Counted from the first letter of the stretch, positions 47,048 to 56,156 are shown. The stretch: DNA of 64,000 nucleotides from an uncultured Xylophilus sp. (GCA_913776965.1 CAJYQL010000064.1:62001-126000), one strand, 5' to 3'. Notes: a model not told the origin generated them from the letters alone. A program made the numbers and translations.

Positions 47048-47883
47048 CGCAGACACAGTCCACCCGGCTGCCGTCGGGCGTCTCGATCGCCTGGCGGCAG
47101 GACGACTTCACCGACGGCTGGAAGGCGGCCGACACCGTCATGCTGCTGCACGGCATCGCCGAGGACGGCGACGCGTTCTCCGCCTGGGTGCCGCACCTGG
47201 CGCGCGATTTCCGCGTGTTGCGGCCCGACCTGCGCGGCTTCGGCGCGTCGTCGCCGATCGACGGCGACGCACCGCTCGACATCGCGATGTTCGCCGACGA
47301 CCTGGACGCGCTGGTGCAGGCGCTGGGCCTGGCGCGGGTCCATGCGGTGGCGACCAAGCTCGGCGCGCAGGCCGCGCTGGTCCTGGCCCAGCGCGGGGTG
47401 CCGTGGCTCGCGTCGATGGCGCTGGCCGGCATGCAGATCTCGCCGGGCGGCGCGCTCGGCCGCTGGGTCGACGCCTGGATCGACCTGGTCGACCGCGAGG
47501 GCGTCGAGGGCTGGGCCCGCGCCACCATGCCCGGCCGGCTGGGCGCCACGCTGCCGCCCGAGGCGATGGACTGGTGGGCGCGAGCGATGGGCCGCGCGCC
47601 GGCGGCGTCGGTGAAGGCGTGCCTGCGCATGCTGCCCGGCCTGGGCGAGGCGCCGGCGCTGGAATCGATCCGCTGCCCGACGCTGGTGCTGGCGGCCGTG
47701 CAGCCCGGCGAGGCCGACGGCTTCGACCAGCGCACGCCGCTGGCCAAGATCGCGCGCTGGCAGCAGCGCATCCCCGGCTCGCGGCTGTGCCGCATCAAGG
47801 CCGACGCCTACCACGTCGCCGCATCCCATCCCGACCTGTGCGCCGCGGCGGTGCGGTCGTTTCTCCTGGAGGTGTCCCGATGA
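47044..47883 (+). CDS. alpha/beta-hydrolase-fold protein without serine nucleophile
   Basis: Predicted 279 residues starting at the ATGA overlap with the Bug gene. The alpha/beta-hydrolase fold is clear: LLHGIAEDGDAFSAW (oxyanion region, near 36), VLRPDLRGFGAS near 59 and a C-terminal AYHVAASHPDL. But the nucleophile elbow, normally G-x-S-x-G, reads ATKLGA, with Lys105 in the serine position, so a standard esterase mechanism is not possible. Other members of this fold without a nucleophile serve as lyases or decarboxylases, so a non-hydrolytic role is possible. It lies between the Bug gene and the racemase-fold gene, overlapping both by four bases. Confidence 0.82.
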   Translation: MTQTQSTRLPSGVSIAWRQDDFTDGWKAADTVMLLHGIAEDGDAFSAWVPHLARDFRVLRPDLRGFGASSPIDGDAPLDIAMFADDLDALVQALGLARVHAVATKLGAQAALVLAQRGVPWLASMALAGMQISPGGALGRWVDAWIDLVDREGVEGWARATMPGRLGATLPPEAMDWWARAMGRAPAASVKACLRMLPGLGEAPALESIRCPTLVLAAVQPGEADGFDQRTPLAKIARWQQRIPGSRLCRIKADAYHVAASHPDLCAAAVRSFLLEVSR

Positions 47884-48653
47884 TGGGCTGGCGCGGCCGC
47901 ATAGGCTTTCTGATTCCCCCCGGCAATCCGACCGTCGAGCCCGAGATGGCGTCGCTCGCGCCGCGCGGCGTATCGGTGCATTTCCACCGCATGGTGGCCA
48001 GCGGCGCGACCGGGTCGCTGTCCGGGCAGGACGAGCGCAACCGCTCGCAGATCGCGCACCTGCAGGACACCGCCGACCTGCTCGCGCTGGTGAAGCCGGG
48101 CGTGATGGTGATGGCGCACACGGCCATGAGCTACACGCTCGGCCGCGAGGCCGAGGCGGCCCTCGTCGACCGCATGCAGGCGCGCTACGACCGGCCCTTC
48201 GTCACTGCCTTCGGCAGCGTGGTCGCGGCGCTGCGCCACCTCGGCATCGACCGTGTGGCCTACGCCACGCCGTACAGCCCCGAGACGACCCTGCAGGGCA
48301 AGGCCCACCTGGAGTCCTACGGCTTCGCGGTGCCGGCCTTCGGCCACCTGCCGGGCGTCACCAACATCTACGACGAGACGGCCGAGCGCGCCTATGCGCT
48401 GGCCCGCCTGGTGGACCGGCCGGAGGCGCAGGCGGTGTTCCTGAGCGGTGTCGGCATGCCCACCCTGGAGGCGATCGACCTGCTGGAGCGCGACCTCGGC
48501 AAGCCGGTGATCTCCAGCGCCTCGGCCATGATGTGGAACGCGCTGCGGGCCCTCGGCGTCGGCGCCTCGGTGCCGGGCGGCGGGCGCCTGCTCGCCACGA
48601 TGGGCACCGCGCCGGCCGCCACGGCCCTTTCTTCACCCGACCCTGGAGCCTGA
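47880..48653 (+). CDS. Asp/Glu racemase superfamily protein (maleate isomerase/AMDase-like), cysteine-free
   Basis: Predicted 257 residues, beginning MMGWRGRIGFLIPPGNPTVE, at the ATGA overlap with the hydrolase gene. Overall it matches the maleate cis-trans isomerase/arylmalonate decarboxylase branch of the Asp/Glu racemase superfamily: PPGNPTVEPE, MAHTAMSYTLG and the closing segment AIDLLERDLGKPVISS. Those enzymes work with one or two cysteines. Here the first position is Thr81 (AHTAMSY) and the second is Gly190 (LSGVGMPTLEAI), and the whole protein contains no cysteine at all. The fold is assigned with good confidence; the reaction is unknown. Confidence 0.82.
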   Translation: MMGWRGRIGFLIPPGNPTVEPEMASLAPRGVSVHFHRMVASGATGSLSGQDERNRSQIAHLQDTADLLALVKPGVMVMAHTAMSYTLGREAEAALVDRMQARYDRPFVTAFGSVVAALRHLGIDRVAYATPYSPETTLQGKAHLESYGFAVPAFGHLPGVTNIYDETAERAYALARLVDRPEAQAVFLSGVGMPTLEAIDLLERDLGKPVISSASAMMWNALRALGVGASVPGGGRLLATMGTAPAATALSSPDPGA

Positions 48654-48658
48654 CGTCC

Positions 48659-49615
48659 ATGGCCCTGTTCCTGAACGAAGCCGACGTGCGCGCGCTGCTG
48701 CCGATGGCGCTGGCAATCGAGTGCGTCGAATCCGCCTTCCGCGACCGTGCCGCCGGCCAGGCCTTCGACGTCCCGCGCCGGCGCACCCGCCTGCCCGGCG
48801 GCCACCTGCACATCCTGCAGGGTGCCTCGGTCGCGCTGAACCTTGTGGGCTACAAGGCCTACTACATCCAGCCCGACCGGTCGCGCACCTCGCTGCTGCA
48901 CCTGATCGACCGCGCGCAGGGCTGCGTGGTGGCGGTGATCGAATCCGACGGCCTGAGCCAGATCCGCACCGGTGCCGCGACCGCGGTGGCGGCGCGTGCG
49001 CTGGCCCGGCCCGAATCGTCGGTCATGGGCCTGTTCGGCTCGGGCCGCCATGCCGTCACCCAGCTGGAGGCGGTGTGCGAAGTGCTGGCCCTGGAGGAGG
49101 TGCGCGTCTTCGGCCGCGACCGAACGCGGCTGGACGCCTTCTGCCGCACGATGGAAGAACGGGTGGCGCCGCGCGTGGTGCCTGCGGCCACGCGCGAGGA
49201 GACGGTGCGGGGCTGCGACGTGGTGGTCGCGATGACCCGCGCGGCCGAGCCGGTGTTCGACGGCCGCTGGATCGAGCCCGGCCAGTTCATCGCGGCGACC
49301 GGCTCCAACGCGCTCGACCGCCGCGAGATCGACCTGGAGACGGTACGGCGCGCCGACCGGCTGGTGGTCGATTCGCGCGAGGTCGCCCAGGGCGAGAGCG
49401 GCGACCTGCTGCCCGCGTTCGAGAACGGCCTGCTGTACTGGGAGAACGTGGCCGACCTGGGCGACGTCCTGGCCGGCCGCTGGCCCGGTCGCACCGATGC
49501 CGCCGAAGTCACGCTGTTCGAGTCGCACGGCATGGCGCTGCAGGACATCTACTGCGGCGAACGCATCCTGGCGCTGGCCCGCGCGAGCGGCCGGGGACAG
49601 GCCCTGCCGTACTGA
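48659..49615 (+). CDS. ornithine cyclodeaminase/mu-crystallin family protein
   Basis: Predicted 318 residues from MALFLNEADVRALL. The family uses NAD(P) to deaminate, reduce or dehydrogenate amino and imino acids. Evident features are KAYYI near 63 (substrate Lys region), LSQIRTGAATAVAARALARPE near 100, the NAD-binding GLFGSGRHAVTQLEAV near 124 and ATGSNALDRREID near 215. It is the last gene of the IclR operon, five bases after the racemase-fold gene. The substrate is not predictable: family members include ornithine cyclodeaminase, alanine dehydrogenase and ketimine reductases. Repeat copy 6 follows. Confidence 0.87.
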   Translation: MALFLNEADVRALLPMALAIECVESAFRDRAAGQAFDVPRRRTRLPGGHLHILQGASVALNLVGYKAYYIQPDRSRTSLLHLIDRAQGCVVAVIESDGLSQIRTGAATAVAARALARPESSVMGLFGSGRHAVTQLEAVCEVLALEEVRVFGRDRTRLDAFCRTMEERVAPRVVPAATREETVRGCDVVVAMTRAAEPVFDGRWIEPGQFIAATGSNALDRREIDLETVRRADRLVVDSREVAQGESGDLLPAFENGLLYWENVADLGDVLAGRWPGRTDAAEVTLFESHGMALQDIYCGERILALARASGRGQALPY

Positions 49616-49620
49616 CGACC

Positions 49621-49686
49621 GGTTTAGGCGCTAAAAGTCATCTAGCGCCCGTTGCGCTTGCGTTATCAGCTATCGAAAAAGGAGCG
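49621..49686 (-). repeat. dispersed intergenic repeat, copy 6
   Basis: On the minus strand it reads GCTCCTTTTTCGATAGCTGA then TAACGCAAGCGCAACGGGCG and CTAGATGACTTTTAGCGCC. It fills the space between the convergent cyclodeaminase-family and NUDIX genes. Confidence 0.7.
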
Positions 49687-49718
49687 GATGCGGTGCGGCC
49701 GCCGCCGCCGGGTGCTGG

Positions 49719-50210
49719 TCAACCGCCGGTCACGCTCGGATCGCAGTACACCGTCTCCAGCGGCAGCCGCCGGCCGCCGAGGTAGTCCTCCAGGCAGCGC
49801 AGCAGCAGCGGGCTGCGGTGGCGCTCGGGGCAGGCGCGGATCTCGTCGGCCGTCATCCACACCGCCCGCACGATGCCCTCGTCCAGCGGCTGGTCGGGGA
49901 AGTGCTCGCCGACCTCGCCGCAGAAGGCGAAGCGCAGGTAGGTGATGTCCTCGCCGTCGCGGCTGCGGACGAAACGCGAGATGTAGACGCCCACCAGCGC
50001 GGTGGGTGTGAAAACGTGGGCCGATTCCTCCAGCGCCTCGCGGGCGCAGCCCTGGGCCGGCGTCTCGCCGAGGTCCAGGTGGCCCGCCGGGTTGTTGAGC
50101 TTCAGGCCATCGGCGGTGTGCTCCTCCACCAGCAGGAATCGGCCGTCGCGTTCCATCACCGCCGCGACGGTGACGTTGGGTTTCCAGCGGGGGGAGGCGG
50201 CGTGGTGCAT
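49719..50210 (-). CDS. NUDIX hydrolase, NudJ-like
   Basis: A 163-residue NUDIX hydrolase. The Nudix box is intact, from GHLDLGETPAQGCAREALEE (residues 43-62) on, with the R-E-A-L-E-E core that binds Mg2+. WKPNVTVAAVMERDGRFLLVEE at the start and the position of the box resemble the NudJ group, which hydrolyses thiamine pyrophosphate precursors and nucleoside di- and triphosphates. Housekeeping or sanitising roles are likely. It lies downstream of a Bug gene on the same strand, with 40 bases between; whether it belongs to that transcript is unclear. Confidence 0.9.
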   Translation of the reverse strand: MHHAASPRWKPNVTVAAVMERDGRFLLVEEHTADGLKLNNPAGHLDLGETPAQGCAREALEESAHVFTPTALVGVYISRFVRSRDGEDITYLRFAFCGEVGEHFPDQPLDEGIVRAVWMTADEIRACPERHRSPLLLRCLEDYLGGRRLPLETVYCDPSVTGG

Positions 50211-50250
50211 GGGCCGGCATTATCCCGGCCCGCGGGGCCGCCGCCGTCGC

Positions 50251-51240
50251 CTAGTCGACCTTGATGTTCGCCTTGCGGATCACGTCGCGCCAGCCGTCAG
50301 CCTGCGCATGGATGAAGCGGCCGAAATCCTGCGGCGTGCCGGGCACCGCGCGCAGCGCCTGGGCCTGGAACAGGCTGCGCAGCGCAGGCGTCTCCAGCGC
50401 CGCATGCACCTCGCGGTTGAGCCGCGCGACGATGTCGGGCGGCGTCTGGCCGGGCGCCAGCATGCCGAGCCAGGACTGCGCCACGTAGCCCGGATAGGTC
50501 TCGGCGACGGTCGGCACGTCGGGCAGCTGCGGAATGCGCTCGGGCGTGGTGGTCGCCAGCACCTTCATCTTGCCGGCCTTGATGTGCTGCAGCACCGAGG
50601 TGGCGCTGACGAACATCACGTCCACCCGCCCGCCGAGTACGTCGGTGATCGCCGGCGCGCCGCCCTTGTAGGGCACGTGCGCCATGTCGATGCCGGCCGT
50701 CATCTTGAACAGCTCCGCCGCGAGCTGGTTGGAGCTGCCGGCGCCGGTCGAGGCGTAGTTGAGCGCGCCCGGCCTGCTCTTGGCGAGCGCGACCAGCTCG
50801 CGGATCGACTGCACCGGCGCGTCGGCCGGCGTCACCACCAGCAGCGGCGACACGCCGATCAGCGCCACCGGCGTCAGGTCCTTGTCCGAATCGAAGGGCA
50901 GCTTGTAGAGCAGCGGGTTGACCGCATGCGTGTCGAAGGCCATCAGCAGCGTATAGCCGTCGGGCCGGGCCTTGGCGACCACCGCGCTGCCGATCGAGCC
51001 GCCCGCGCCGGCGCGGTTCTCGATCACCAGCGGCTGGCCGAGCGTGGCTTCCAGCCGCGGCTGCAATGCCCGGGTCACGTTGTCGATGATGCCGCCCGGC
51101 GGGAACGGCACCACCACCTGGATCGGCTTGGACGGCCAGGCGCCCTGGGCGCGCAGGGCGGGCGCGGCCAGGGCCAGCGCGAGGGCGGAGCCGCCGGCGC
51201 GCAGCGCGGCACGGCGGTCGGACGAGAACGGATGGTCCAT
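50251..51240 (-). CDS. Bug/TctC-type periplasmic substrate-binding protein (6 of 6)
   Basis: Predicted 329 residues from [17 protein letters not shown], directly behind GGAGACACC-type spacing; the longer open frame upstream overlaps the cyclase gene and is not the start. The leader holds a twin arginine and a hydrophobic stretch ending at L-R-A. The mature chain starts [20 protein letters not shown] and has [11 protein letters not shown] near 75. It lies 20 bases after the cyclase-family gene and probably supplies that enzyme's substrate or a precursor. The ligand is unknown. Confidence 0.9.
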   Translation of the reverse strand: MDHPFSSDRRAALRAGGSALALALAAPALRAQGAWPSKPIQVVVPFPPGGIIDNVTRALQPRLEATLGQPLVIENRAGAGGSIGSAVVAKARPDGYTLLMAFDTHAVNPLLYKLPFDSDKDLTPVALIGVSPLLVVTPADAPVQSIRELVALAKSRPGALNYASTGAGSSNQLAAELFKMTAGIDMAHVPYKGGAPAITDVLGGRVDVMFVSATSVLQHIKAGKMKVLATTTPERIPQLPDVPTVAETYPGYVAQSWLGMLAPGQTPPDIVARLNREVHAALETPALRSLFQAQALRAVPGTPQDFGRFIHAQADGWRDVIRKANIKVD

Positions 51241-51260
51241 CGGAGGTGTCTCCTGCAGGG

Positions 51261-52052
51261 TCAGGGGGTGTCGAGGATCGCGACCGTGCGGCACCAGCCC
51301 GCCGAGCCGCGCTTGATCTTGATCGGGAAGCAGCTCACGGTGAAGCCGGTGGCGGGCAGCTGCTCCAGGTTCACCAGCTTCTCCATCTGGTAGTAGCCGA
51401 TGTCGCGGCCGGCCTTGTGGCCCTCCCAGATGACCGAGGCGTCGCCGGTGGCGCGGAAGCGCTCGATGACGAACGGGAAGGCCGGGTCCCAGCTGTACGA
51501 GTCGGTGCCCACCACCCGCACGCCGCGCTCCAGCAGGTAGAGCGTGGCGGCCCGGCCGAGGCCGCAGGCGCTCTTCCAGTAGTCCTCCTCGTCGTGGCGG
51601 GTGCCGGCGCAGGTGTTGACCAGCACGATGTCCAGCGGCTGCAGCGTGTGGCCGATGCGGGCCAGCTCGGCCGCCACCTCCTCCGCCGTCACCAGATGGC
51701 CGGCAGGCAGGTGGCGGAAGTCCAGCTTCACGCCGGACTGCAGGCACCAGTCCAGCGGTACCTCGTCGATGCCCGGCGACGGTCGGCCGCCGGGCACCAG
51801 CGCATGGTCGGTGGTCGGGTGGTAGTGCCAGGGCGCGTCCATGTGGGTGCCGGCATGGGTCGAGAGCGCGACCTGCTCGACCGCCCAGGCCTTGCCCTCG
51901 GGCAGGTGCTCGGGCCCCACGCCCGGCAGCAGCTTGCCGAACAGGTCCCAGGCGGAGTCGTGGTCGGTACGGGTGATCTGCGGACGGTGGTGCGCAGGCG
52001 AGGTGGGCTTGTCGTCGAGGGTGACGGAGAGGTCGATGATGCGGCGGGGCAT
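51261..52052 (-). CDS. cyclase family protein (KynB-like metal-dependent hydrolase)
   Basis: A 263-residue protein of the cyclase/kynurenine-formamidase superfamily. The metal-binding motif [14 protein letters not shown] near 65-78 fits H-x-G-T-H-x-D-x-P-x-[15 protein letters not shown] is the typical N-terminus and [20 protein letters not shown] the typical C-terminus. Members hydrolyse N-formylkynurenine, isatin or related cyclic amides using Mn2+ or Zn2+. Length exceeds KynB (about 210), as for the isatin-hydrolase-like group. It precedes a Bug gene on the same strand; a TetR gene is upstream. The substrate is unknown. Confidence 0.87.
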   Translation of the reverse strand: MPRRIIDLSVTLDDKPTSPAHHRPQITRTDHDSAWDLFGKLLPGVGPEHLPEGKAWAVEQVALSTHAGTHMDAPWHYHPTTDHALVPGGRPSPGIDEVPLDWCLQSGVKLDFRHLPAGHLVTAEEVAAELARIGHTLQPLDIVLVNTCAGTRHDEEDYWKSACGLGRAATLYLLERGVRVVGTDSYSWDPAFPFVIERFRATGDASVIWEGHKAGRDIGYYQMEKLVNLEQLPATGFTVSCFPIKIKRGSAGWCRTVAILDTP

Positions 52053-52073
52053 GGCGGTCCTGGGCGCGGGTAT

Positions 52074-52748
52074 TCAGGGACGGCCGGCGCGGATGCCGGC
52101 GGTGATGAAGGCGACCAACTGGCGCACGATGGCCTGGGGGTCGTCGGTGTCGCAGAGGCCGCCCGACAGCCGGTGCAGCCGGTGGTAGCCCTGGTCGGAG
52201 TCGCTCACGATGTACATCAGCGCGCCGATCGCGAAGGCGTAGCGCCAGAAGGCCTCCTCCCGGGGCAGGCCGGGTTCGGCCGCGATCAGCGCATCGACGA
52301 AGCGCACCGCCATCGCGTCGTACTGCTCGAAGATCGCCTGGTTGGTGGTCTCGCGCGGCAGCGCCCGGGCCTGGACCAGCAGCCGGATCAGCAGCCGCGA
52401 TTCGCCGGTCGCCTCGAAGCTCATCGTCACCGGCGGGCCGACCAGCGCCTCGACCACTGCCGCCAGGTCGGGCCGGCCGGCGGCACAGGCGCGGTCGAGC
52501 GCCTCCAGCCGCAGCCGGTTGAGCGGGCCGGCCACCGCCCGCAGCACTTCCTGCGCCAGCGCCTCGCGGCTGCCGAAGTGGTAGTGCACCGCGGCCACGT
52601 TGGCCTCGGCCCGGTCGGTGATCTCGCGCAGGGAGGCGGCCTCGAAACCCCGCGTGGCGAACACCTCCAGCGCTGCCCGCAGGATGCGGGAGCGGGTGGC
52701 CTTTTCCCCGGCGAACAGGTCGGCGGAGGCGGGCGGGGCAGGGGCCAC
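52074..52748 (-). CDS. TetR-family transcriptional regulator, GTG start
   Basis: A 224-residue regulator. No suitable ATG exists near the start of the HTH domain, so I chose the GTG at 52748 ([16 protein letters not shown]); the open frame runs much further upstream through the operator and is unlikely to be translated. The helix-turn-helix is at about 18-65 ([41 protein letters not shown]). A CerR-like effector domain follows. It is divergent from pntAA and upstream of the cyclase gene on the same strand with a 21-base gap, so it may control the cyclase-Bug genes. A perfect palindrome lies 23 bases before its start. Confidence 0.85.
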   Translation of the reverse strand: MAPAPPASADLFAGEKATRSRILRAALEVFATRGFEAASLREITDRAEANVAAVHYHFGSREALAQEVLRAVAGPLNRLRLEALDRACAAGRPDLAAVVEALVGPPVTMSFEATGESRLLIRLLVQARALPRETTNQAIFEQYDAMAVRFVDALIAAEPGLPREEAFWRYAFAIGALMYIVSDSDQGYHRLHRLSGGLCDTDDPQAIVRQLVAFITAGIRAGRP

Positions 52749-52770
52749 GGTGGCGGGAATCGGCGGTCTC

Positions 52771-52798
52771 CAGAATTCAAATGGTTGTTTGAATTCTG
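52771..52798. promoter_or_regulatory. candidate TetR operator (perfect 11-bp arms)
   Basis: CAGAATTCAAA at 52771-52781 and its exact reverse complement TTTGAATTCTG at 52788-52798, around a six-base spacer. It lies between the TetR gene and pntAA and is a likely autoregulatory site; a role for pntAA, 143 bases away, is possible. The site is AT-rich in a GC-rich region. Confidence 0.7.
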
Positions 52799-52941
52799 CG
52801 GTCGGCGCAGTCGTGGCGCCACCGGGTTTGCCCTGCGCCCCGCGTCGCGCGGCAGGGCGGGCCGGGCACCGGAAGCGGCGCCGGAAGGCCAATCCTTTAA
52901 GCTCCGCCCCCACACCTTCCTGATCACACAGAGGAGAAGCC

Positions 52942-54075
52942 ATGCAGATAGGCGTTCCGTCGGAAACGACGGCAGGGGAGACAAGGGTGGCCGTCACGCC
53001 GGAGACGGCGAAGAAGCTGGTGGCGCAGGGCCATGCGCTGCAGGTGCAGGCGGGCGCCGGCCTCGCGGCCAGCGCGACCGATGCGGCCTACGAGGCGGCG
53101 GGCGCCCGGATCGTGGATGCGGCCGCGGCCTTCGGCGCCGACCTGGTACTGAAAGTGCGCAGCCCCTCGCCGGACGAACTGCCGCTGCTGCGCCCCGGCA
53201 CCGCGCTGGTCGGCATGCTCGACCCCTTCGATGCCCCCGGCCTGCAGCGCCTCGCCGCCGCCGGCCTCACCGCCTTCGCGCTCGAGGCCGCGCCGCGCAC
53301 CACCCGCGCGCAGAGCATGGACGTGCTCTCGTCGCAGGCCAACATCGCCGGCTACAAGGCCATCATGGTGGCGGCCGACCGCTACCAGCGCTTCTTCCCG
53401 ATGCTCATGACCGCCGCCGGCACGGTGAAGGCGGCCCGCGTGGTGATCCTGGGCGTCGGCGTCGCGGGCCTGCAGGCCATCGCCACCGCCAAGCGGCTCG
53501 GCGCGGTGATCGAGGCCTCCGACGTCCGGCCGTCGGTCAAGGAGCAGGTCGAATCGCTGGGCGCCAAATTCATCGACGTGCCCTACGAGACCGAGGAGGA
53601 GCGCGAGGCCGCGCACGGCACCGGCGGCTATGCCCGGCCGATGCCGCAGGGCTGGCTCGACCGGCAGAAGGCCGAGGTCGCCAAGCGGGTGGCTGCGGCC
53701 GACATCGTGGTCTCCACCGCGCTGATCCCCGGCCGTGCCGCGCCGACGCTGGTGACCGAGGAGATGGTCCGGGCGATGAAGCCGGGCTCGGTCATCGTCG
53801 ACATCGCCGCCGGCAAGGGGCCGGGCGGCGTCGGCGGCAACTGCCCGCTGACCCAGGCCGGGCGCACGGTGGTGAAGCACGGCGTGACGATCGTCGGCGA
53901 GACCAACCTGCCGGCGCTGGTCGCGGCCGATGCGTCGGCGCTCTACGCACGCAACGTGCTCGACTTCCTGAAGCTGGTGCTGCCGAAGTACGCGGCGGCG
54001 CTGCAGATCGATACCGCCGACGACATCGTCGCCGCCTGCCTGGTCGCCCGCGACGGCCAGGTCACCCGCAGTTGA
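52942..54075 (+). CDS. pntAA: NAD(P) transhydrogenase subunit alpha part 1
   Basis: A 377-residue soluble NAD(H)-binding subunit (domain I) of proton-translocating Re/Si-specific NAD(P)+ transhydrogenase. It has the alanine-dehydrogenase-like N-terminus [20 protein letters not shown], the NAD-binding fold [21 protein letters not shown] near 168 and the mobile loop segment (TGGYARPMP). GAGGAG precedes the ATG. The alpha chain is split into two genes here, as in many alpha- and beta-proteobacteria. With pntAB and pntB it exchanges hydride between NADH and NADP+, driven by the proton gradient. Confidence 0.95.
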   Translation: MQIGVPSETTAGETRVAVTPETAKKLVAQGHALQVQAGAGLAASATDAAYEAAGARIVDAAAAFGADLVLKVRSPSPDELPLLRPGTALVGMLDPFDAPGLQRLAAAGLTAFALEAAPRTTRAQSMDVLSSQANIAGYKAIMVAADRYQRFFPMLMTAAGTVKAARVVILGVGVAGLQAIATAKRLGAVIEASDVRPSVKEQVESLGAKFIDVPYETEEEREAAHGTGGYARPMPQGWLDRQKAEVAKRVAAADIVVSTALIPGRAAPTLVTEEMVRAMKPGSVIVDIAAGKGPGGVGGNCPLTQAGRTVVKHGVTIVGETNLPALVAADASALYARNVLDFLKLVLPKYAAALQIDTADDIVAACLVARDGQVTRS

Positions 54076-54095
54076 CCGACGAGGACCCCGACGCC

Positions 54096-54431
54096 ATGGA
54101 CATCTCCCCCACCATCGTCAACCTGATCATCTTCGTGCTGGCGATCTACGTCGGCTACCACGTGGTCTGGACCGTGACCCCCGCGCTGCACACCCCGCTG
54201 ATGGCGGTGACCAACGCGATCAGCGCCATCGTCATCGTCGGCGCCATGCTGGCCGCCGCGCTCACCACCACGCCGCTCGGCAAGACCATGGGCGTGCTGG
54301 CCGTGGCGCTGGCGGCGGTCAACGTCTTCGGCGGCTTCCTGGTGACGCGCCGCATGCTGGAGATGTTCCGCAAGAAGGAGAAGAAAGCGCCCGCTGCCGC
54401 CGCCGACGGCAGCAAGGGGAATACAGCATGA
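54096..54431 (+). CDS. pntAB: NAD(P) transhydrogenase subunit alpha part 2
   Basis: Predicted 111 residues from [15 protein letters not shown]. This is the membrane part of the alpha chain, with three to four helices ([57 protein letters not shown]) and a Lys-rich tail. It starts 20 bases after pntAA, behind GAGGA. The longer open frame upstream is out of pntAA's frame and is not used. Its stop overlaps a 29-codon ORF (ATGA) that fills the space to pntB. Confidence 0.93.
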   Translation: MDISPTIVNLIIFVLAIYVGYHVVWTVTPALHTPLMAVTNAISAIVIVGAMLAAALTTTPLGKTMGVLAVALAAVNVFGGFLVTRRMLEMFRKKEKKAPAAAADGSKGNTA

Positions 54432-54517
54432 GCGCCGCCCAGTGGCCCGAAGGCACCCGCTCCCGGAGGGGAGTGGGTGCCGTACACGAAGCGACAAGCC
54501 TGGGGGGGAACGAATAA
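54428..54517 (+). CDS. possible 29-codon bridging ORF between pntAB and pntB
   Basis: A short ORF starts with ATGA overlapping the pntAB stop and ends in TAATG sharing one base with the pntB start. Its codons encode [20 protein letters not shown] and nine more residues. It has no recognisable domain. Exact coupling at both ends suggests that a ribosome could pass from pntAB to pntB through it; chance is also plausible because this GC-rich DNA is open in many frames. Confidence 0.3.
   Translation: MSAAQWPEGTRSRRGVGAVHEATSLGGNE
54452..54481 (+). other. strong hairpin between pntAB and pntB
   Basis: GGCACCCGCTCCC pairs with GGGAGTGGGTGCC over 13 positions (one G-U) around a GGAG loop. There is no T-run after it. 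It may act as an RNA stability or translation-coupling element inside the pnt operon. Confidence 0.55.
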
Positions 54518-56004
54518 TGTCCATGAACGTCGTCACGCTGCTCTACCTGGTCGCCAGCGTCTGCTTCATCCAGGCGCTCAAGGGCCTGTCCCATCCCACC
54601 ACCTCGATCCGCGGCAATGCCTTCGGCATGGCCGGCATGGCGATCGCGGTCGCCACCACCGCGGCGCTGATCGTCACGCTCGCCGGCAGCGCGCTCGGCC
54701 TGGGCTGGGTGCTGCTCGGCCTGCTGATCGGCGGTGCGGCCGGCACGGTGATGGCGCAGCGGGTGGAGATGACCAAGATGCCCGAGCTGGTCGCCTTCAT
54801 GCACAGCATGATCGGCCTGGCGGCGGTGTTCATCGGCATCGCCGCGGTGGTCGAGCCCTGGGCCTTCGGCATCACGCCGGCCCCGGTCGCCGCCGCCGTC
54901 GGGGTGCCGACCGCCGACGGCGCGGTGATCGTCGACGGCTTCCTGCGCTACGCCATCCCGTACGGCAACCGGCTGGAGCTGTTCCTGGGCGCGGCCATCG
55001 GCGCGATCACCTTCAGCGGATCGGTGATCGCCTTCGGCAAGCTGTCGGGCAAGTACCGGTTCCGGCTGTTCCAGGGCGCGCCGGTGGCCTTCCGCGGTCA
55101 GCATGCGCTGAACCTGGTGCTGGGCCTGCTGCTGATCGGCCTGGGCCTGGTGTACGTCGCGACCGAGAGCTGGGCGGCGTTCGCCGCGATGCTGGCGCTG
55201 GCCTTCGTGATGGGCGTGCTGATCATCATCCCGATCGGCGGGGCCGACATGCCGGTGGTGGTGTCGATGCTCAACAGCTACTCCGGCTGGGCGGCCGCGG
55301 GCATCGGTTTTTCGCTCAACAACAGCATGCTGATCATCGCCGGCTCGCTGGTCGGCAGCTCGGGCGCGATCCTGAGCTACATCATGTGCAAGGCGATGAA
55401 CCGCTCGTTCTTCAACGTGATCCTGGGCGGCTTCGGCGGCGATGCGGTCGGCGCGGCCACCGGCGGCGCGGCCGAGCAGCGGCCGGTCAAGAGCGGCAGC
55501 GCCGACGACGCGGCCTTCGTGCTCGGCAACGCCGAGACGGTGGTGATCGTGCCGGGCTACGGCCTCGCGGTGGCCCGTGCGCAGCATGCGGTGAAGGAGC
55601 TGGCCGCCAAGCTCACCGAGAAGGGTGTCACCGTCAAGTACGCGATCCATCCGGTGGCCGGCCGCATGCCGGGCCACATGAACGTGCTGCTCGCCGAGGC
55701 CGAGGTGCCCTACGACCAGGTGTTCGAGATGGAGGACATCAACGGCGAATTCGGCCAGGCCGACGTGGCGATCGTCCTGGGCGCCAACGACGTGGTGAAC
55801 CCGGCCGCGCACACCAAGGGCAGCCCGATCTACGGCATGCCGATCCTGGAGGCCTACAAGGCCAAGACGGTGATCGTCAACAAGCGCTCGATGGCCGCGG
55901 GCTACGCTGGCCTGGACAACGACCTGTTCTACCTCGACAAGACCATGATGGTGTTCGGCGATGCCAAGAAGGTGGTCGAGGACATGGTGAAGGCGCTGGA
56001 ATAG
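54517..56004 (+). CDS. pntB: NAD(P) transhydrogenase subunit beta
   Basis: Predicted 495 residues from [12 protein letters not shown]; a GGGGGG stretch lies eight bases before it. The N-terminal half has eight or nine membrane helices of the proton channel domain (ALKGLSHPTTSIRGNAFGMA, GAITFSGSVIAFGKLSGKYR, and the central VVVSMLNSYSGWAAAGIGF). The C-terminal NADP(H)-binding domain III has VVIVPGYGLAVARAQHAVKE near 345 and the KRSMAAGYAGLDN segment near 460. All domains are complete. It joins pntAA and pntAB to form the inner-membrane transhydrogenase that makes NADPH. Confidence 0.96.
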   Translation: MSMNVVTLLYLVASVCFIQALKGLSHPTTSIRGNAFGMAGMAIAVATTAALIVTLAGSALGLGWVLLGLLIGGAAGTVMAQRVEMTKMPELVAFMHSMIGLAAVFIGIAAVVEPWAFGITPAPVAAAVGVPTADGAVIVDGFLRYAIPYGNRLELFLGAAIGAITFSGSVIAFGKLSGKYRFRLFQGAPVAFRGQHALNLVLGLLLIGLGLVYVATESWAAFAAMLALAFVMGVLIIIPIGGADMPVVVSMLNSYSGWAAAGIGFSLNNSMLIIAGSLVGSSGAILSYIMCKAMNRSFFNVILGGFGGDAVGAATGGAAEQRPVKSGSADDAAFVLGNAETVVIVPGYGLAVARAQHAVKELAAKLTEKGVTVKYAIHPVAGRMPGHMNVLLAEAEVPYDQVFEMEDINGEFGQADVAIVLGANDVVNPAAHTKGSPIYGMPILEAYKAKTVIVNKRSMAAGYAGLDNDLFYLDKTMMVFGDAKKVVEDMVKALE

Positions 56005-56156
56005 CCGCCGCGCCCGCCGCAGGGCGGTCGGCGGCCTGCCGCCCGTCGGTCCCGGCTTGGCACCGTCCGGGCACTTCGGCAGAGTGCGCGACTTCTCGAA
56101 AACCCGATTTGCGAACGGTCGTGCTGAATTCAGAATCGACCGGTTCAGGAGAGACG

